Shown piece by piece: positions 9,825 through 20,056 of a stretch of DNA of 64,000 nt. The notes below the pieces were generated by a model that made no database searches, was not told the DNA's origin, and was given only the letters and a program-made list of their open reading frames with translations. Source of the DNA: Lachnospiraceae bacterium (GTDB taxonomy: Bacteria; Bacillota; Clostridia; Lachnospirales; Lachnospiraceae); the NCBI GenBank assembly GCA_902363445.1, contig CABJAB010000003.1, positions 454,129 through 518,128 on the forward strand. The letters are read 5' to 3'. Position numbers and translations under genes: made by a program. Positions within the stretch are counted from its first letter, which is position 1; each line of letters opens with the position of its first letter.

Positions 9825-10919
9825 TTAGAAGCTATTTAATTTGTCCACCACATAGCTTATTTCCTCATCTGTCATTCCATAATACAATGGAAGGCTTAAT
9901 TCAGTAGCACTAATCTCTTCAGCGATTGGAAGTGCTCCCTGCTGAACATGCAGATCTTTATATGCCCCTTGTAAATGCATAGGAATCGGATAATGCATAT
10001 TTGTACCGATACCTGCAGTTTTTAAGTATTCAACTAATTTATCTCTATTCTTACACCGAATGGCAAATATATGCCAAACCGGATTCGTACCATCCAGAAC
10101 ATATGGTAATACGAATTTGGGATTTATAATTTCATCCATATAGCGTTTCGCAATTTTGCGCCTTTCTTCGTTCATATGATCAAGATGAGGCAGCTTAACT
10201 GCGAGAAAAGCAGCTTGCAGTTCATCCAATCGAGAATTATTGCCTCGGTAAATATGGTGATACTTATAATCAGAACCATAATTACCCAGAGCACGAATCT
10301 TGTCCGCAAGTTTTTTACTATTAGTAACCGTTGCCCCCGCATCACCAAGGGCTCCCAGATTTTTACCCGGATAGAAACTGAAACCTGCGGCATCACCAAA
10401 GCTTCCAACTACTTGCCCATGAAAGGTCGCTCCATGAGCCTGAGCGCAATCCTCCAATATATAAAGATTATACATCTTAGCAATCTCCATAATTGGTTTC
10501 ATATTACAAGGTTGTCCATATAGATGTACCGGCATAATCACCTTGGTCCTCGATGTAATAGCAGCCTCAATTTTATTTGAATCAATATTATAGGTCCGAA
10601 TATCTGGCTCAACAAATACCGGTTTTGCTCCAACATATGTAATTGCCAGTGCAGAAGCAATGTAAGTATTAGAAGGAACAATTACCTCATCTCCTGCTTC
10701 AACCTCTAACGCCTTCAGTGCAAGCATTAAAGCATCAAGACCGTTACCGCACCCAATGCAGTACTTTGTATTACAATACTCAGCAAAAGCATTTTCAAAA
10801 GCTTCATCTTCTTTGCCTTCAATGTACCAACTGTTGCCATAAACTCGCTCAAAAGCAGCACGAAGCTCCGTATCAAGCTCCTTTTCCATAGGTTTAAAAG
10901 TTACAAAGGGAATATACAT
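9825..10919 (-). CDS. fdtB: DegT/DnrJ/EryC1 sugar aminotransferase, FdtB-like
   Basis: A 364-residue PLP-dependent aminotransferase of the DegT/DnrJ/EryC1/StrS family. The cofactor lysine is Lys186 in [26 protein letters not shown] near 59-69 and EDCAQAHGA near 156-164 are also family hallmarks. It would add an amino group to C3 of a dTDP-3-keto-6-deoxy sugar, because the next gene is an FdtA-type 3,4-ketoisomerase, the known partner in dTDP-3-amino-3,6-dideoxygalactose (Fuc3N) or -glucose (Qui3N) synthesis. Which epimer is made cannot be read from the sequence. The start has an AGAGGATAAAGC ribosome binding site. Confidence 0.85.
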   Translation of the reverse strand: MYIPFVTFKPMEKELDTELRAAFERVYGNSWYIEGKEDEAFENAFAEYCNTKYCIGCGNGLDALMLALKALEVEAGDEVIVPSNTYIASALAITYVGAKPVFVEPDIRTYNIDSNKIEAAITSRTKVIMPVHLYGQPCNMKPIMEIAKMYNLYILEDCAQAHGATFHGQVVGSFGDAAGFSFYPGKNLGALGDAGATVTNSKKLADKIRALGNYGSDYKYHHIYRGNNSRLDELQAAFLAVKLPHLDHMNEERRKIAKRYMDEIINPKFVLPYVLDGTNPVWHIFAIRCKNRDKLVEYLKTAGIGTNMHYPIPMHLQGAYKDLHVQQGALPIAEEISATELSLPLYYGMTDEEISYVVDKLNSF

Positions 10920-10950
10920 ATGCTTTATCCTCTTTCTTTAAAAATCTTTC

Positions 10951-11385
10951 TTAGTAAATTATAGTCCTAGTTCCATTATCTCCCGGGTTATCTTTGATAA
11001 ACTGTAAATACTCATCATAATTTCTTATGTAATCGCTCTCATCATAAAGTTCGGATGCGAGGACCATTAAAACGGCATCTGGAGTAAAGTCAAACATTTC
11101 TCTCCACATCGCATTAGATACGTACAGCCCTTCGTATGGCTTCTCCAACAGTACAACCTTCTTCTCCATACCATTATCTAAACGAATCTTACAACTTCCA
11201 TGAATACAGATTAAAATCTGCTGTAGTGACTTATGTGCATGATACCCACGAGTAACCCCCTCTGCTGTATCATACATATAGTAAACACGTTTTATTGTAA
11301 ACGGAATGTCCTTAAATTCTTCCAATGCCACCAACTGCCCTCGGGCATCGCCGTGGGGTTGGAACATATACTTGATCACCTGCAT
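10951..11385 (-). CDS. fdtA: dTDP-4-keto-6-deoxyglucose 3,4-ketoisomerase, FdtA/QdtA cupin
   Basis: A 144-residue cupin of the WxcM/FdtA type, with GDARGQLVALE at 12-22, KRVYYMYDT near 32-40 and the paired histidines His49 and His51 in RGYHAHK, the position of the active-site histidines in FdtA. It isomerises dTDP-4-keto-6-deoxyglucose to the 3-keto form used by the aminotransferase downstream. The ATG at 11385 is chosen because GAGGTG lies six bases upstream and it avoids overlapping the previous gene; an upstream extension to 11433 would not match the family. RmlA and RmlB, needed to make the substrate, are not in the window. Confidence 0.87.
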   Translation of the reverse strand: MQVIKYMFQPHGDARGQLVALEEFKDIPFTIKRVYYMYDTAEGVTRGYHAHKSLQQILICIHGSCKIRLDNGMEKKVVLLEKPYEGLYVSNAMWREMFDFTPDAVLMVLASELYDESDYIRNYDEYLQFIKDNPGDNGTRTIIY

Positions 11386-11398
11386 ATATACACCTCTT

Positions 11399-12343
11399 TC
11401 AGTTATAAACCTTTTCATAGAACTGATTTGCACTCTCTATTATTTTATCAGTATATGCTTTTGCTAATTGTTCTTCTTCACTAATCTTTGAAACAAAAGC
11501 ATCAAGTCTTGCCTTATTCAGGCTAAACAGCACTTTACGTCTAAGCCAATAAATATAAGTGAGCACATTTAGGCCTTTTGGCAACCCTTTCCTACTAACC
11601 ATAATATTTTTTGTTATATTTATTAATTCATCATCAAACTCCGTTTTCTTTATATGCTTTTTATTTAACGATATCCCGGAATCTACTCTGTAAAGGATAA
11701 GAGGCTGTGTAGAAAAATACAATCTTGTCACTTCCTGATTAATTAAGTAATTCCACACCGGTATATCCTCAATCCAATGATATTTCGACAGTTCCTGAAA
11801 TAGCTCATCTGTAATCAATTCGCTTGACCAAAATACACCTGGAGTTTCAATAGGCATCTGGAATTTAATTCTATTTTTAATCAGCTTTTTCCATTTGTGT
11901 TCCGGTGTACATAATAATTCCTTATAAAAATACCAAATATCCTTATGCAAGATATTTTCTCCATCAAATTTTAAAGTTGGAGTAAGTAGCACGTTTTGCT
12001 TACCACCAATCTCAAAGATATTTCTAAAAGAATAAAGATCATCACCAGCTAATAGCTTAAAGGTACTTGTTTTTACTTTTTTTAAGGCAAACATATAGTT
12101 TGCCACTGTTCCCAGATTTTTTTTATGATGATATATTTTAATGCTGGAAAATAGATATTTATTAGCTTCTGTCCATCTTGTAACACTTTCTACTGTTCTA
12201 TCTCTCGATGAATCATCACATACTAATAAATCAATTTTATAATCCTGTCCAAATTTTCGCACTTGATACTTAATACTTTCAAGCTGGTCAAGCACAAGTC
12301 TCTCCTGGTTAAATGTAATTATCGCAAATGTGAATTCTTTCAT
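11399..12343 (-). CDS. Family 2 glycosyltransferase
   Basis: A 314-residue GT-A-type transferase, family GT2, with the starting strand FTFAIITFNQERLVLDQLESI, the nucleotide-binding VCDDSSRDRT and an LLAGDD motif near 93-98 that would hold the metal and sugar nucleotide. It should add one sugar of the repeat unit on the cytoplasmic face. ATG at 12343 is preferred over a TTG 18 bases earlier because GGGAG precedes it. The gene is visibly AT-rich, like the neighbouring genes between about 6.6 and 21.4 kb. Donor and acceptor are unknown. Confidence 0.85.
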   Translation of the reverse strand: MKEFTFAIITFNQERLVLDQLESIKYQVRKFGQDYKIDLLVCDDSSRDRTVESVTRWTEANKYLFSSIKIYHHKKNLGTVANYMFALKKVKTSTFKLLAGDDLYSFRNIFEIGGKQNVLLTPTLKFDGENILHKDIWYFYKELLCTPEHKWKKLIKNRIKFQMPIETPGVFWSSELITDELFQELSKYHWIEDIPVWNYLINQEVTRLYFSTQPLILYRVDSGISLNKKHIKKTEFDDELINITKNIMVSRKGLPKGLNVLTYIYWLRRKVLFSLNKARLDAFVSKISEEEQLAKAYTDKIIESANQFYEKVYN

Positions 12344-12391
12344 TATCAAATCAACTCCCAATCAATAATTCCTCTATTAATGAAAATCAAA

Positions 12392-13399
12392 TTAGTATAG
12401 CAATAATTTCATTGCCTCAAACAAATAATACCTTTTTGAATTGCACACCCAAATTAAAAATCTATCCAAATGTCCAAGTTTACGTACATCTCCATATTCT
12501 AATGATGAAATAAAAAAGTCTGAATTACGGATTTTTTCAAATTGCTCATACCTCAGTTTTCGGTCATTACACATCTTAATAATTTCCTTTATAGTGCGAG
12601 AACATGTGATAAGGTTACGTTGATACACCTTTGTAACTAATAGATTATCCCCTTTATCCCAACGTTTTGCAAAATATCTTAATCTAGTGCCGACAACTGA
12701 GACTGAATCATAAAAGTCTTTCTGGAAATTATTTGTTATACTACTTCCGTTATCGCGATAATAATAAAGTACTTTATCGAGATATACTGGTTTTGTTATA
12801 TTATCAATTACACATAGCGACTGAATTAAATCTTCACCATTTCTTATTTTTGAATATTTTGTAAAATACTCTCTTCCGGCATAGCATTCTCTCTTAAAAG
12901 CCTTTAAAGCCATATTATTTAATTTAGTTCCAACACAAGTTAATTCATAAACATCATAAAGATTCAATACCACATTACTCTGGATAGGAATATCATTCCA
13001 TTTATCAGAAAAGTCTTTCTTTCTTGATGCACAAAACATAATCATATCCGCATTATATTCCTTAATCACATTTTTTATAGACTCTAATGCATCATACCGT
13101 AATGCATCATCTGAATCCAAAGATATGATATATTGCCCTGAGGCTTTTTCAATTCCATATGCTCTGGTCAACAACAACCCTTCGTTTTCCTTATGAAATA
13201 CTTTAACAAAAGTAGAATATAAAGAATGATATTTATCACAAATTTCAGGACTAGCATCTTTAGACCCATCATCAACCAAAATCAGCTCATAATCCGAACA
13301 CGTCTGGCCAATTACTGATTCTATACAATTATCCAAATAGTTTTCTTCATTATACACAGGAACAACAATAGAAAATAACTTTGGATTATTATCAGCCAT
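12392..13399 (-). CDS. Family 2 glycosyltransferase
   Basis: A 335-residue GT2 enzyme with a textbook start: FSIVVPVYNEENYLDNCIES, then VDDGSKDASPEIC and ISLDSDDALR, the DxD-type motif near 95-104. It would extend the lipid-linked repeat unit in the cytoplasm. The ATG at 13399 follows AAGGA by nine bases; a TTG at 13408 lies too close to that site. It directly follows the polymerase gene and is strongly AT-rich. Sugar specificity cannot be stated. Confidence 0.87.
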   Translation of the reverse strand: MADNNPKLFSIVVPVYNEENYLDNCIESVIGQTCSDYELILVDDGSKDASPEICDKYHSLYSTFVKVFHKENEGLLLTRAYGIEKASGQYIISLDSDDALRYDALESIKNVIKEYNADMIMFCASRKKDFSDKWNDIPIQSNVVLNLYDVYELTCVGTKLNNMALKAFKRECYAGREYFTKYSKIRNGEDLIQSLCVIDNITKPVYLDKVLYYYRDNGSSITNNFQKDFYDSVSVVGTRLRYFAKRWDKGDNLLVTKVYQRNLITCSRTIKEIIKMCNDRKLRYEQFEKIRNSDFFISSLEYGDVRKLGHLDRFLIWVCNSKRYYLFEAMKLLLY

Positions 13400-13404
13400 T
13401 TTGC

Positions 13405-14580
13405 TCAATCCTTTCTACAAATATTAAATGATCGACTCAGAGCTTCTTCCCTCATTTTCTTTATATATGCTAGGACTATAAAGCACAAATAGACTCCAGC
13501 ACTATTTAACTGCGAAGATGAGATACATGAAACTAATATTGAAAAGCAAATCGTCCTGATAAAATAAACGTCTTTAGTACAATCTAATTTTTTATCAAGA
13601 GATGATAAGAAAACGAGCAGTGCTATCGTGCCTATCACCCCAACTTCAAACAACCAGCCAAGTAGTTGATTATGAGGAGGCCAGTCTACACCATACATTG
13701 ATATGAAGCTTCCATTATTAACTATGCCATGTCCAAAAATAAATCCTGCTTTCGTATCAAAAATATTTTCCAATGCCAACCCCCAAATCATTGTCCTGTT
13801 AGTAAGGGAAACACTTCTTTTTAGTAAATTAACGATGATCCAACTAAACCAATTCGAAGCATTTAAAAAAACAAACGCTATATTCAAAAGACCTGTCACT
13901 ATAATTGCAAATTTAAGAGTCACAAATTTTGACAATCTTTTTCTGAAAGTCAATAAAATCACGATGACTATCATACAAGCTATAGCAGTCGAAACATCAA
14001 ATTTTAAAATGTTATACAAGCTCAGCGCAACAATAATAATAAATTTTCGCCAGCTCCCATAGTAGATATATTGAAGATATGCAATGGCGACAAAAGGAAA
14101 TACAAATTTTAAAAAAGCAACTCTTGTCCCTAAAAAATAAAACTCTCCAAATAGTGACGAAAATACTCCCTTAGGAAATATACAAATGGTTATTGTATTA
14201 ATTAATAAATACAAAGCTCCTACCGATGATATAGCCGAAATCAAATCATTAGATTTATTTTGATAGCAGTACTTTTCAAATATTAAAATCACATCGGCCA
14301 CTAAAATTGTTAGTCTTCCCCACTGATCAAAATCTTTAACATTACCTGAAATCACCATAATTAATAATAAATAACCTCTGATGACAAACCACCAAAATAA
14401 TGACTTTGGAATTTTTCTCTTATTAAGCGATATAAAATATATAGCAAATATCAGAAGATCGAAAACTGCAAACAACAGCGCAGTAATTCGAAACTGTGTA
14501 AAGATATCAGGTTGAATTATGATTAAAAAAACAATAAATGCCGACCACCAACCTTTATTCTTTTTTATTATTAGTTTCAT
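13405..14580 (-). CDS. O-antigen polymerase/ligase-like protein (Wzy)
   Basis: A 391-residue polytopic membrane protein with about ten to twelve hydrophobic segments. The segment LTNRTMIWGLALENI followed by GHGIVNNGS and PPHNQLLGWLFEVGVIG is the large extracytoplasmic loop and following helix typical of the Wzy/WaaL superfamily. In a Wzx/Wzy-dependent operon it should polymerise repeat units on the outer face of the membrane. An ATG at 14580 was chosen; a TTG 42 bases upstream is possible, and the ribosome binding site (GAGAGG) is equally poorly placed for both. Sequence divergence is usual in this family, so the call rests on topology, motif and context. Confidence 0.82.
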   Translation of the reverse strand: MKLIIKKNKGWWSAFIVFLIIIQPDIFTQFRITALLFAVFDLLIFAIYFISLNKRKIPKSLFWWFVIRGYLLLIMVISGNVKDFDQWGRLTILVADVILIFEKYCYQNKSNDLISAISSVGALYLLINTITICIFPKGVFSSLFGEFYFLGTRVAFLKFVFPFVAIAYLQYIYYGSWRKFIIIVALSLYNILKFDVSTAIACMIVIVILLTFRKRLSKFVTLKFAIIVTGLLNIAFVFLNASNWFSWIIVNLLKRSVSLTNRTMIWGLALENIFDTKAGFIFGHGIVNNGSFISMYGVDWPPHNQLLGWLFEVGVIGTIALLVFLSSLDKKLDCTKDVYFIRTICFSILVSCISSSQLNSAGVYLCFIVLAYIKKMREEALSRSFNICRKD

Positions 14581-14658
14581 TACCAGTTTCTTCCTCTCAA
14601 TTTCTATTTTGTAATCGCTCAAATTAAAAAAATAGTCTAGTCACACCATCCAGCACAT

Positions 14659-15588
14659 TTATGCTGGTACAAAAGGTTGCTGCTTATTATCAAGATTAAG
14701 CAATTTACCTACCTTATAATCCCACTCTATAGGCATAAAGGGTATAAAACCGCCACATGGAGAAAAAGTAATTTCAGAGAAGTAAACCTTTCCTTTAATT
14801 GAATATAAATCAATACGTGAAAACGCATTATTAATATTTCCTGCACATTTTCTAGCTATATCCAACATCTCGCTAAAATTACCAGGGAGAGAATAGTCTT
14901 TCAAAAAAGGGGCATAGTCCTCACGGGCGAAAGGTAACCTTTTTCCATTAAAATCAAAGAATGAAATAGCGGCAGTACTATGATTATCTAGTCCTTCTGA
15001 TATATATAAAAATTGAGGAACATTATTAAAACAAAAAAACTTAAAATCTGTCAATGATGTATGTCCATCTTCATTCATATATATTTCAGCTATAATTCGT
15101 GGTTTTACATCTTTATATGGCCATTCCCTTCCCGCCCAATAATAATTTCGTTTCATAGAACTTTTTATTTTTTTCTTTGCAGCATTCACGTCGAACGTTG
15201 TCTTATCCTTGCATATAATTAATCCACCACTGTCATGAGTACACTTTAATACAAACTGATTTGGCAGTGTCATGAAATTTATATCATCAAAGGATTCCCA
15301 TACTCCCAATGTAGGTATTACATATTCTTTACCTATCAAATCGGCCACATATTTTTTGACTTCATACTTGTCTACCAATTTTGTATAAAGTGGATTTCGA
15401 TCATTTAATTTCATCCATTGCAGCTTTTCATTAAATGTTTCAGGATTTGATAAATTTATTTTTTTACGAAATCTACATCTATACATCATACGTATATATG
15501 CCTCATCTCCCAAGAACCTGAACCCCCCACGAATCCCTACTGTGAATAGAAGTTCCAATGGATTATCTAAATACTTTTGTATCTTCAT
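14659..15588 (-). CDS. TupA-like ATP-grasp protein
   Basis: A 309-residue protein of the ATPgrasp_TupA family, which is frequent in Gram-positive polysaccharide loci. Recognisable parts are RCRFRKKINLSNPETFNEKL near 33-52, QWMKLNDRNPLYTKLVDKYE, FVLKCTHDSGG, and the late EITFSPCGGFIPFMP segment. ATP-grasp enzymes form amide or ester bonds using ATP; TupA was described in teichuronopeptide formation, which would fit attachment of an amino acid to a uronic acid, and the operon does encode UDP-glucuronate enzymes. That role is inference. It begins two bases after the glycosyltransferase stop, so the pair is coupled. Confidence 0.85.
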   Translation of the reverse strand: MKIQKYLDNPLELLFTVGIRGGFRFLGDEAYIRMMYRCRFRKKINLSNPETFNEKLQWMKLNDRNPLYTKLVDKYEVKKYVADLIGKEYVIPTLGVWESFDDINFMTLPNQFVLKCTHDSGGLIICKDKTTFDVNAAKKKIKSSMKRNYYWAGREWPYKDVKPRIIAEIYMNEDGHTSLTDFKFFCFNNVPQFLYISEGLDNHSTAAISFFDFNGKRLPFAREDYAPFLKDYSLPGNFSEMLDIARKCAGNINNAFSRIDLYSIKGKVYFSEITFSPCGGFIPFMPIEWDYKVGKLLNLDNKQQPFVPA

Positions 15589-15589
15589 A

Positions 15590-16834
15590 TCATTTACCTT
15601 TCAAACAAGCAATCACTTTACTCATATGCCTTTCTTCACAGTAATCTGAATCGCACTTCATTCGCGCTTGTCTGCCCAAGCGTTCCACTGTTCCAGTATA
15701 TTTCATCAGAATTCTTAATTTATCTGCCATATCTTTCGAATTTTTCATTTCAAACAGCAAACCTGTCTTGTTATCTTCTACAATCTCCACTAGACTACCG
15801 ATCCTAGAAGCAATTACCGGCTTTCCATGTGCATATGCTTCAACTACAGCATTTGGCATATTCTCATACCAAATGGCCGGACACACAATACAAGCAGCTC
15901 TAGCAATCAGATTCTCCAGCTCCTGTCCTTGTTTAAATCCAGTGAATATTACCTTCTCTTCAAGTCCATTTTTCTGAATATACTTCCATATCTGCTGATC
16001 CTCATTCGAATCGGAAATTGTCCCTGTTATCTTAAGCACAAATTCAGTATCTTTAAGGTATTTCATTGCCTTAATTGCATAAATGGGACCCTTCTGATGA
16101 GCCATTCTCCCAAGGAAAAGAAAGTATTTATCAAACTCATAAGAAGGTGTAATTGAACTAGTATCAATAAAAGTGGGGATGCAGGTGACCTTATCTGCTG
16201 GAATACCACCTTTGATTAGAATGCCCTTGCTGAATTCACAGGTACAAATATACTGGTCAACATCATCAAAAACTTTTATTTTCCAGTAAAGCTTCATAGC
16301 CAGCACGCGTAGCAACGTTCCAACTTTTGAGCCCTTTACACAACGATGCTTAATGGCTTTGCTATAGTCTCTATAAAGACAGGCCTCACAAATGTCATCA
16401 TCACAAAGAAAATCATATTTGGGACAGAACATGAAAAAATCGGAAATACGGTGAACTACGCGTACTCCTTCTTTTTTCGCCGCTCGAATAATAGATGGGG
16501 ATAAATGATTCACCTCATGTAAGATATATATTGCATCCGGCTTAGTATCCTTAATCAACTTACGAAGTCGATGTTCTGCGTCATAATTCCAAATGGTTGC
16601 TCGAACCATACCAACAATATTGGACAATGACTTTTTCGTATCTGTAAACATAAGTTGATTAGACCGAGGTTTTGCAAAATATTTGCTATAAGGTGTATCA
16701 AAATTCTGAGGATTATTTACTGAAAACGGAATCACCTCTATTCCTCTTTTTTCAGCTGCTTCTATAAATTTAAATAGATACTTTTCCGGACCACCAGCTA
16801 TGAAATAGCGGTAGTTAGCTACGATTATCCTCAT
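15590..16834 (-). CDS. Family 4 glycosyltransferase
   Basis: A 414-residue GT-B-fold transferase. The N-terminal domain starts MRIIVANYRYFIAGGPEKYL with the glycine-rich acceptor loop, and the C-terminal domain has LFLGRMAHQKGP, then ENMPNAVVEAYAHGKPVIAS, the E-x7-E donor-binding motif of GT4. A cysteine-rich stretch near 138-165 (CPKYDFLCDDDICEACLYR) is seen in a subset of GT4 enzymes and may bind a metal. It adds a sugar to the growing lipid-linked unit. Donor unknown. Confidence 0.88.
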   Translation of the reverse strand: MRIIVANYRYFIAGGPEKYLFKFIEAAEKRGIEVIPFSVNNPQNFDTPYSKYFAKPRSNQLMFTDTKKSLSNIVGMVRATIWNYDAEHRLRKLIKDTKPDAIYILHEVNHLSPSIIRAAKKEGVRVVHRISDFFMFCPKYDFLCDDDICEACLYRDYSKAIKHRCVKGSKVGTLLRVLAMKLYWKIKVFDDVDQYICTCEFSKGILIKGGIPADKVTCIPTFIDTSSITPSYEFDKYFLFLGRMAHQKGPIYAIKAMKYLKDTEFVLKITGTISDSNEDQQIWKYIQKNGLEEKVIFTGFKQGQELENLIARAACIVCPAIWYENMPNAVVEAYAHGKPVIASRIGSLVEIVEDNKTGLLFEMKNSKDMADKLRILMKYTGTVERLGRQARMKCDSDYCEERHMSKVIACLKGK

Positions 16835-16838
16835 AATG

Positions 16839-17574
16839 TCACAATCCTTTTATCCTGTTAATTATTATTCGATAAATATTCAGCATTATTAGTAAAACTC
16901 CAATGATCATAACATATATGGACACAATCCCTAGAATATCTTTAGGATAAATATCGTGCCATACTATGTTAATAATCTTCTGCATCATACGAAAAACAAG
17001 CATATGAGATAAACACATTTCCATGCTGATACCGCTTATATATGTAGTAATCTTATTGCTCATAATCCAATTTTTATCGTTGAGTGCCAGAAAAAACCAA
17101 AGTGAAAACATTTCTATCGTCTTCATAACAACTGCGCCAACACCATATACCGCGCCAGGAACAAGATAATAAGCTATAGTTAAAAGTAAACATACTAAAA
17201 TCAAGATACATTTATATCTGTCAGCAAATTCCGAGAGATTCCCTCGATACAAATAGGACAACTCACCAGCAATGAAAAAACGGCACACAGTATAGAAAAA
17301 AATGTCTATTTATAAAATTACCGATCACAAACGAATCTGATATAAAATAAATTTGACACATAAGTGCAACTAAAATAGAAACTGCAAATGAAACCCCCGC
17401 CCGTTTTCTGTTGTACAGCAGAAATGCAAAATACGAGAATACAATATAGAATACAAATACCACCCACAAAGCCCAGATAACTCCTATAACATTCAAATTA
17501 TTATTTAGCAAAAGGCCAAAAATTCTTAGGCCATCTATATTCCTGCATTTTCTGTTTACCATCTCTCCTGACAT
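16839..17574 (-). pseudogene. Degenerate acyltransferase 3 family gene
   Basis: Two overlapping frames together make the C-terminal two thirds of a membrane acyltransferase. The first (17574-17263) reads RNIDGLRIFG and jumps at once to LLLNNNLNVIGVIWALW, skipping the first membrane helices, so an internal deletion is likely. The second (17288-16839) continues with FFIAGELSYLYRGN. They are out of step at a run of six T on the coding strand (17275-17280); five T would restore PFFIAGE. The gene is about 740 bases against roughly 1000 for intact relatives. A sequencing error could explain the homopolymer shift but not the missing helices. Confidence 0.75.
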
Positions 17575-17613
17575 TTAAGTTCACGCTTTTTAATTACTTA
17601 ACATTATAAATCT

Positions 17614-18852
17614 CTAATCTCTATGAAAAACATCTCTTGTGTAAACCTTATCCTTAACATCATCAAGACACGAATTATATCTGTTAGCTATAATTGCATC
17701 ACAGCGTTTCTTAAACTTATTAAGGTCATTAACGACCAGGCTTTCAAAAAATCGCTCTCCATCAGCTAATGTAGGTTCATAAATAATTACTGTCGCACCT
17801 TTAGCTTTGACCCGCTTCATTACCCCTTGAATAGAACTATGACGGAAGTTATCAGAATTGCTCTTCATAACTAATCGGTAAACACCAACAACAACTTCTT
17901 TCTCTATGCAGCTGCCCCACTCGGCATCGTTCTCACAGACACCAGCAATCTCAAGTACACGCTTAGCAATAAAGTTTTTTCTCGTCCTATTACTCTCAAC
18001 AATTGCTGTCATCATATTCTGGGGAATGTCTTCATAGTTGGCAAGAATCTGCTTCGTATCTTTCGGCAAGCAGTATCCGCCGTAACCAAAAGATGGATTA
18101 TTGTAATAAGATCCAATACGAGGATCAAGACAAACACCGTCAATAATTGCCCCTGTATCCAATCCCTTCATTTCTGCATAAGTATCAAGCTCGTTGAAAT
18201 AGCTGATACGCAAAGCCAAATAAGTATTCGCAAACAACTTGACCGCTTCCGCCTCGGTAAATCCCATAAACAACGTATCAATATCTTCCTTAATCGCCCC
18301 TTCCTGCAAAAGATTCGCAAAAGTATGTGCAGTTTCAACAAGTCGTTCATCGTTCATATCCGTGCCTATAATGATTCGAGACGGATATAGATTATCATAC
18401 AGAGCCTTTGACTCTCTTAAAAACTCAGGACAAAAAATAATATTTTCATTTCCCGTCTTATTCCTGATGGTTTCCGTAAATCCGACAGGACTCGTGGATT
18501 TAATAACCATAATGGCATTCGGATTACATCGGGTTACTGACTTGATAACTTCTTCAACAGCAGATGTATCAAAATAATTCTTTCTACAATCATAATTTGT
18601 AGGCGCTGCAATAACGACAAAATCCGCATTCTTATAAGCGGCTTCGGCATCCAAGGTCGCAGTTAAATCCAGCTTTTTCTCCATAAAATATTTTTCTATA
18701 TATTCATCCTGAATCGGAGATCTTTTTTTATTAATCAAATCAACCTTCTCTAGAATTATATCTACAGCAACAACATGATTTTTCTGTGCTAACAACGTAG
18801 CAATCGATAAGCCAACATAGCCAATTCCGGCTACCGCGATATTCTGATTCAT
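17614..18852 (-). CDS. ugd: UDP-glucose 6-dehydrogenase
   Basis: A 412-residue nucleotide-sugar dehydrogenase. The NAD-binding [15 protein letters not shown] at the start, [12 protein letters not shown] and KSTSPVGFT in the middle, ECPEFL-like [12 protein letters not shown], and [13 protein letters not shown] with the catalytic cysteine all match UDP-glucose/GDP-mannose dehydrogenases; the length and the adjacent glucuronate epimerase favour UDP-glucose as substrate. It makes UDP-glucuronate for the polymer in two NAD-dependent oxidations. The second of two ATGs is used because GGAG then has seven-base spacing. Confidence 0.87.
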   Translation of the reverse strand: MNQNIAVAGIGYVGLSIATLLAQKNHVVAVDIILEKVDLINKKRSPIQDEYIEKYFMEKKLDLTATLDAEAAYKNADFVVIAAPTNYDCRKNYFDTSAVEEVIKSVTRCNPNAIMVIKSTSPVGFTETIRNKTGNENIIFCPEFLRESKALYDNLYPSRIIIGTDMNDERLVETAHTFANLLQEGAIKEDIDTLFMGFTEAEAVKLFANTYLALRISYFNELDTYAEMKGLDTGAIIDGVCLDPRIGSYYNNPSFGYGGYCLPKDTKQILANYEDIPQNMMTAIVESNRTRKNFIAKRVLEIAGVCENDAEWGSCIEKEVVVGVYRLVMKSNSDNFRHSSIQGVMKRVKAKGATVIIYEPTLADGERFFESLVVNDLNKFKKRCDAIIANRYNSCLDDVKDKVYTRDVFHRD

Positions 18853-18915
18853 AATCATTCTCCAATCAATTTCCAGTAGTGTTATCCACCCAAAGCGCTT
18901 ACTATTCAGAACTAT

Positions 18916-19986
18916 CTACTCGCTCATATAAAAAGCCTTATACCATTCGGAGAATTTTCTCAGTCCCTCTCTGAGACTTGTTCTTGGCTTAAAACCAAAA
19001 TCACGCTCAAATTCAGTGATATCAGCATATGTAGCAGGTACATCTCCCGGCTGCATAGGAACAAGTTCTTTGTGCGCTTCAAAGTCATAGTCCTCCGGCA
19101 ACACTCCCGCACGAATCAATTCTTCCTCCAAGATATTCGCAAAATCCAGCAGATTCTCTGGTTTATTGTTTCCGATGTTATAAACTGCATACGGCGGAAC
19201 CGGGAGACCATCTTCGCCACTTTTCTTATCTGGTGCTTTTTGCATAACCCTCAATACACCCTCAACGATATCGTCAACATAGGTAAAGTCACGCTCACAG
19301 TTTCCATAATTGAAAATTTGTATCATCTTACCCTCCTTCAATTTGTTCGTAAAACCAAAGTAGGCCATGTCAGGCCTTCCGGCTGGACCGTAAACTGTAA
19401 AGAAGCGAAGCCCCGTAGAGGGAATGTTATACAGTTTAGAATAAGCATGAGCCATTAGCTCATTACTTTTTTTTGTTGCTGCGTAGAGACTAACTGGGTT
19501 ATCCACCTTGTCATCAATACTATATGGAACTTTTTTGTTGGTTCCGTAAACAGAAGAGCTCGATGCATATACCAGATGCTCCACCGGTGTATGTCCTTTA
19601 TCATAAGAATGGCGGCACCCCTCCAGAATATTAAAAAAGCCTATCAGATTAGATTCCACATAAGCGCCAGGATTTGTAATGGAATAGCGTACTCCAGCCT
19701 GTGCACCTAAGTTGACAACAACCTCCGGCCTATATTTTTCAAAGACAGAAGTAATAAGAGCCATGTCAGCCAGATTACCTTTAATAAATGCGAAATTATT
19801 GTAGGAAAATAGCTCGTCGAGCCTATACTCCTTAAGCCTTACGTCATAGTAGTCATTCATATTATCTAAGCCAATAATTTTTACGGACGACTCATCCTGT
19901 AATAAACGCTTTGCAATATTGGATCCAATAAATCCTGCCACGCCCGTGATAAAAATTGTTTTATTACTCAATTCGACTTTGCTCAT
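18916..19986 (-). CDS. UDP-glucuronate 4-epimerase-like NAD-dependent epimerase
   Basis: A 356-residue extended short-chain dehydrogenase with the Rossmann motif TGVAGFIGSNIA, LDNMNDYYDVRLK (the DVxLK pattern of UDP-glucuronate 4-epimerases), ASSSSVYG and the YAATK catalytic pair, then RFFTVYGPAGRPDMA. It would interconvert UDP-glucuronate and UDP-galacturonate in the cytoplasm, using the product of the dehydrogenase gene immediately downstream. The ATG at 19986 follows GAGGTG; a GTG nine bases upstream is less likely. Confidence 0.87.
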   Translation of the reverse strand: MSKVELSNKTIFITGVAGFIGSNIAKRLLQDESSVKIIGLDNMNDYYDVRLKEYRLDELFSYNNFAFIKGNLADMALITSVFEKYRPEVVVNLGAQAGVRYSITNPGAYVESNLIGFFNILEGCRHSYDKGHTPVEHLVYASSSSVYGTNKKVPYSIDDKVDNPVSLYAATKKSNELMAHAYSKLYNIPSTGLRFFTVYGPAGRPDMAYFGFTNKLKEGKMIQIFNYGNCERDFTYVDDIVEGVLRVMQKAPDKKSGEDGLPVPPYAVYNIGNNKPENLLDFANILEEELIRAGVLPEDYDFEAHKELVPMQPGDVPATYADITEFERDFGFKPRTSLREGLRKFSEWYKAFYMSE

Positions 19987-20056
19987 TACAAGCACCTCAC
20001 CTTACCATTATGTCCATACCTACCCAACGGCCCAAACCAAACATTCCAAATAATTC

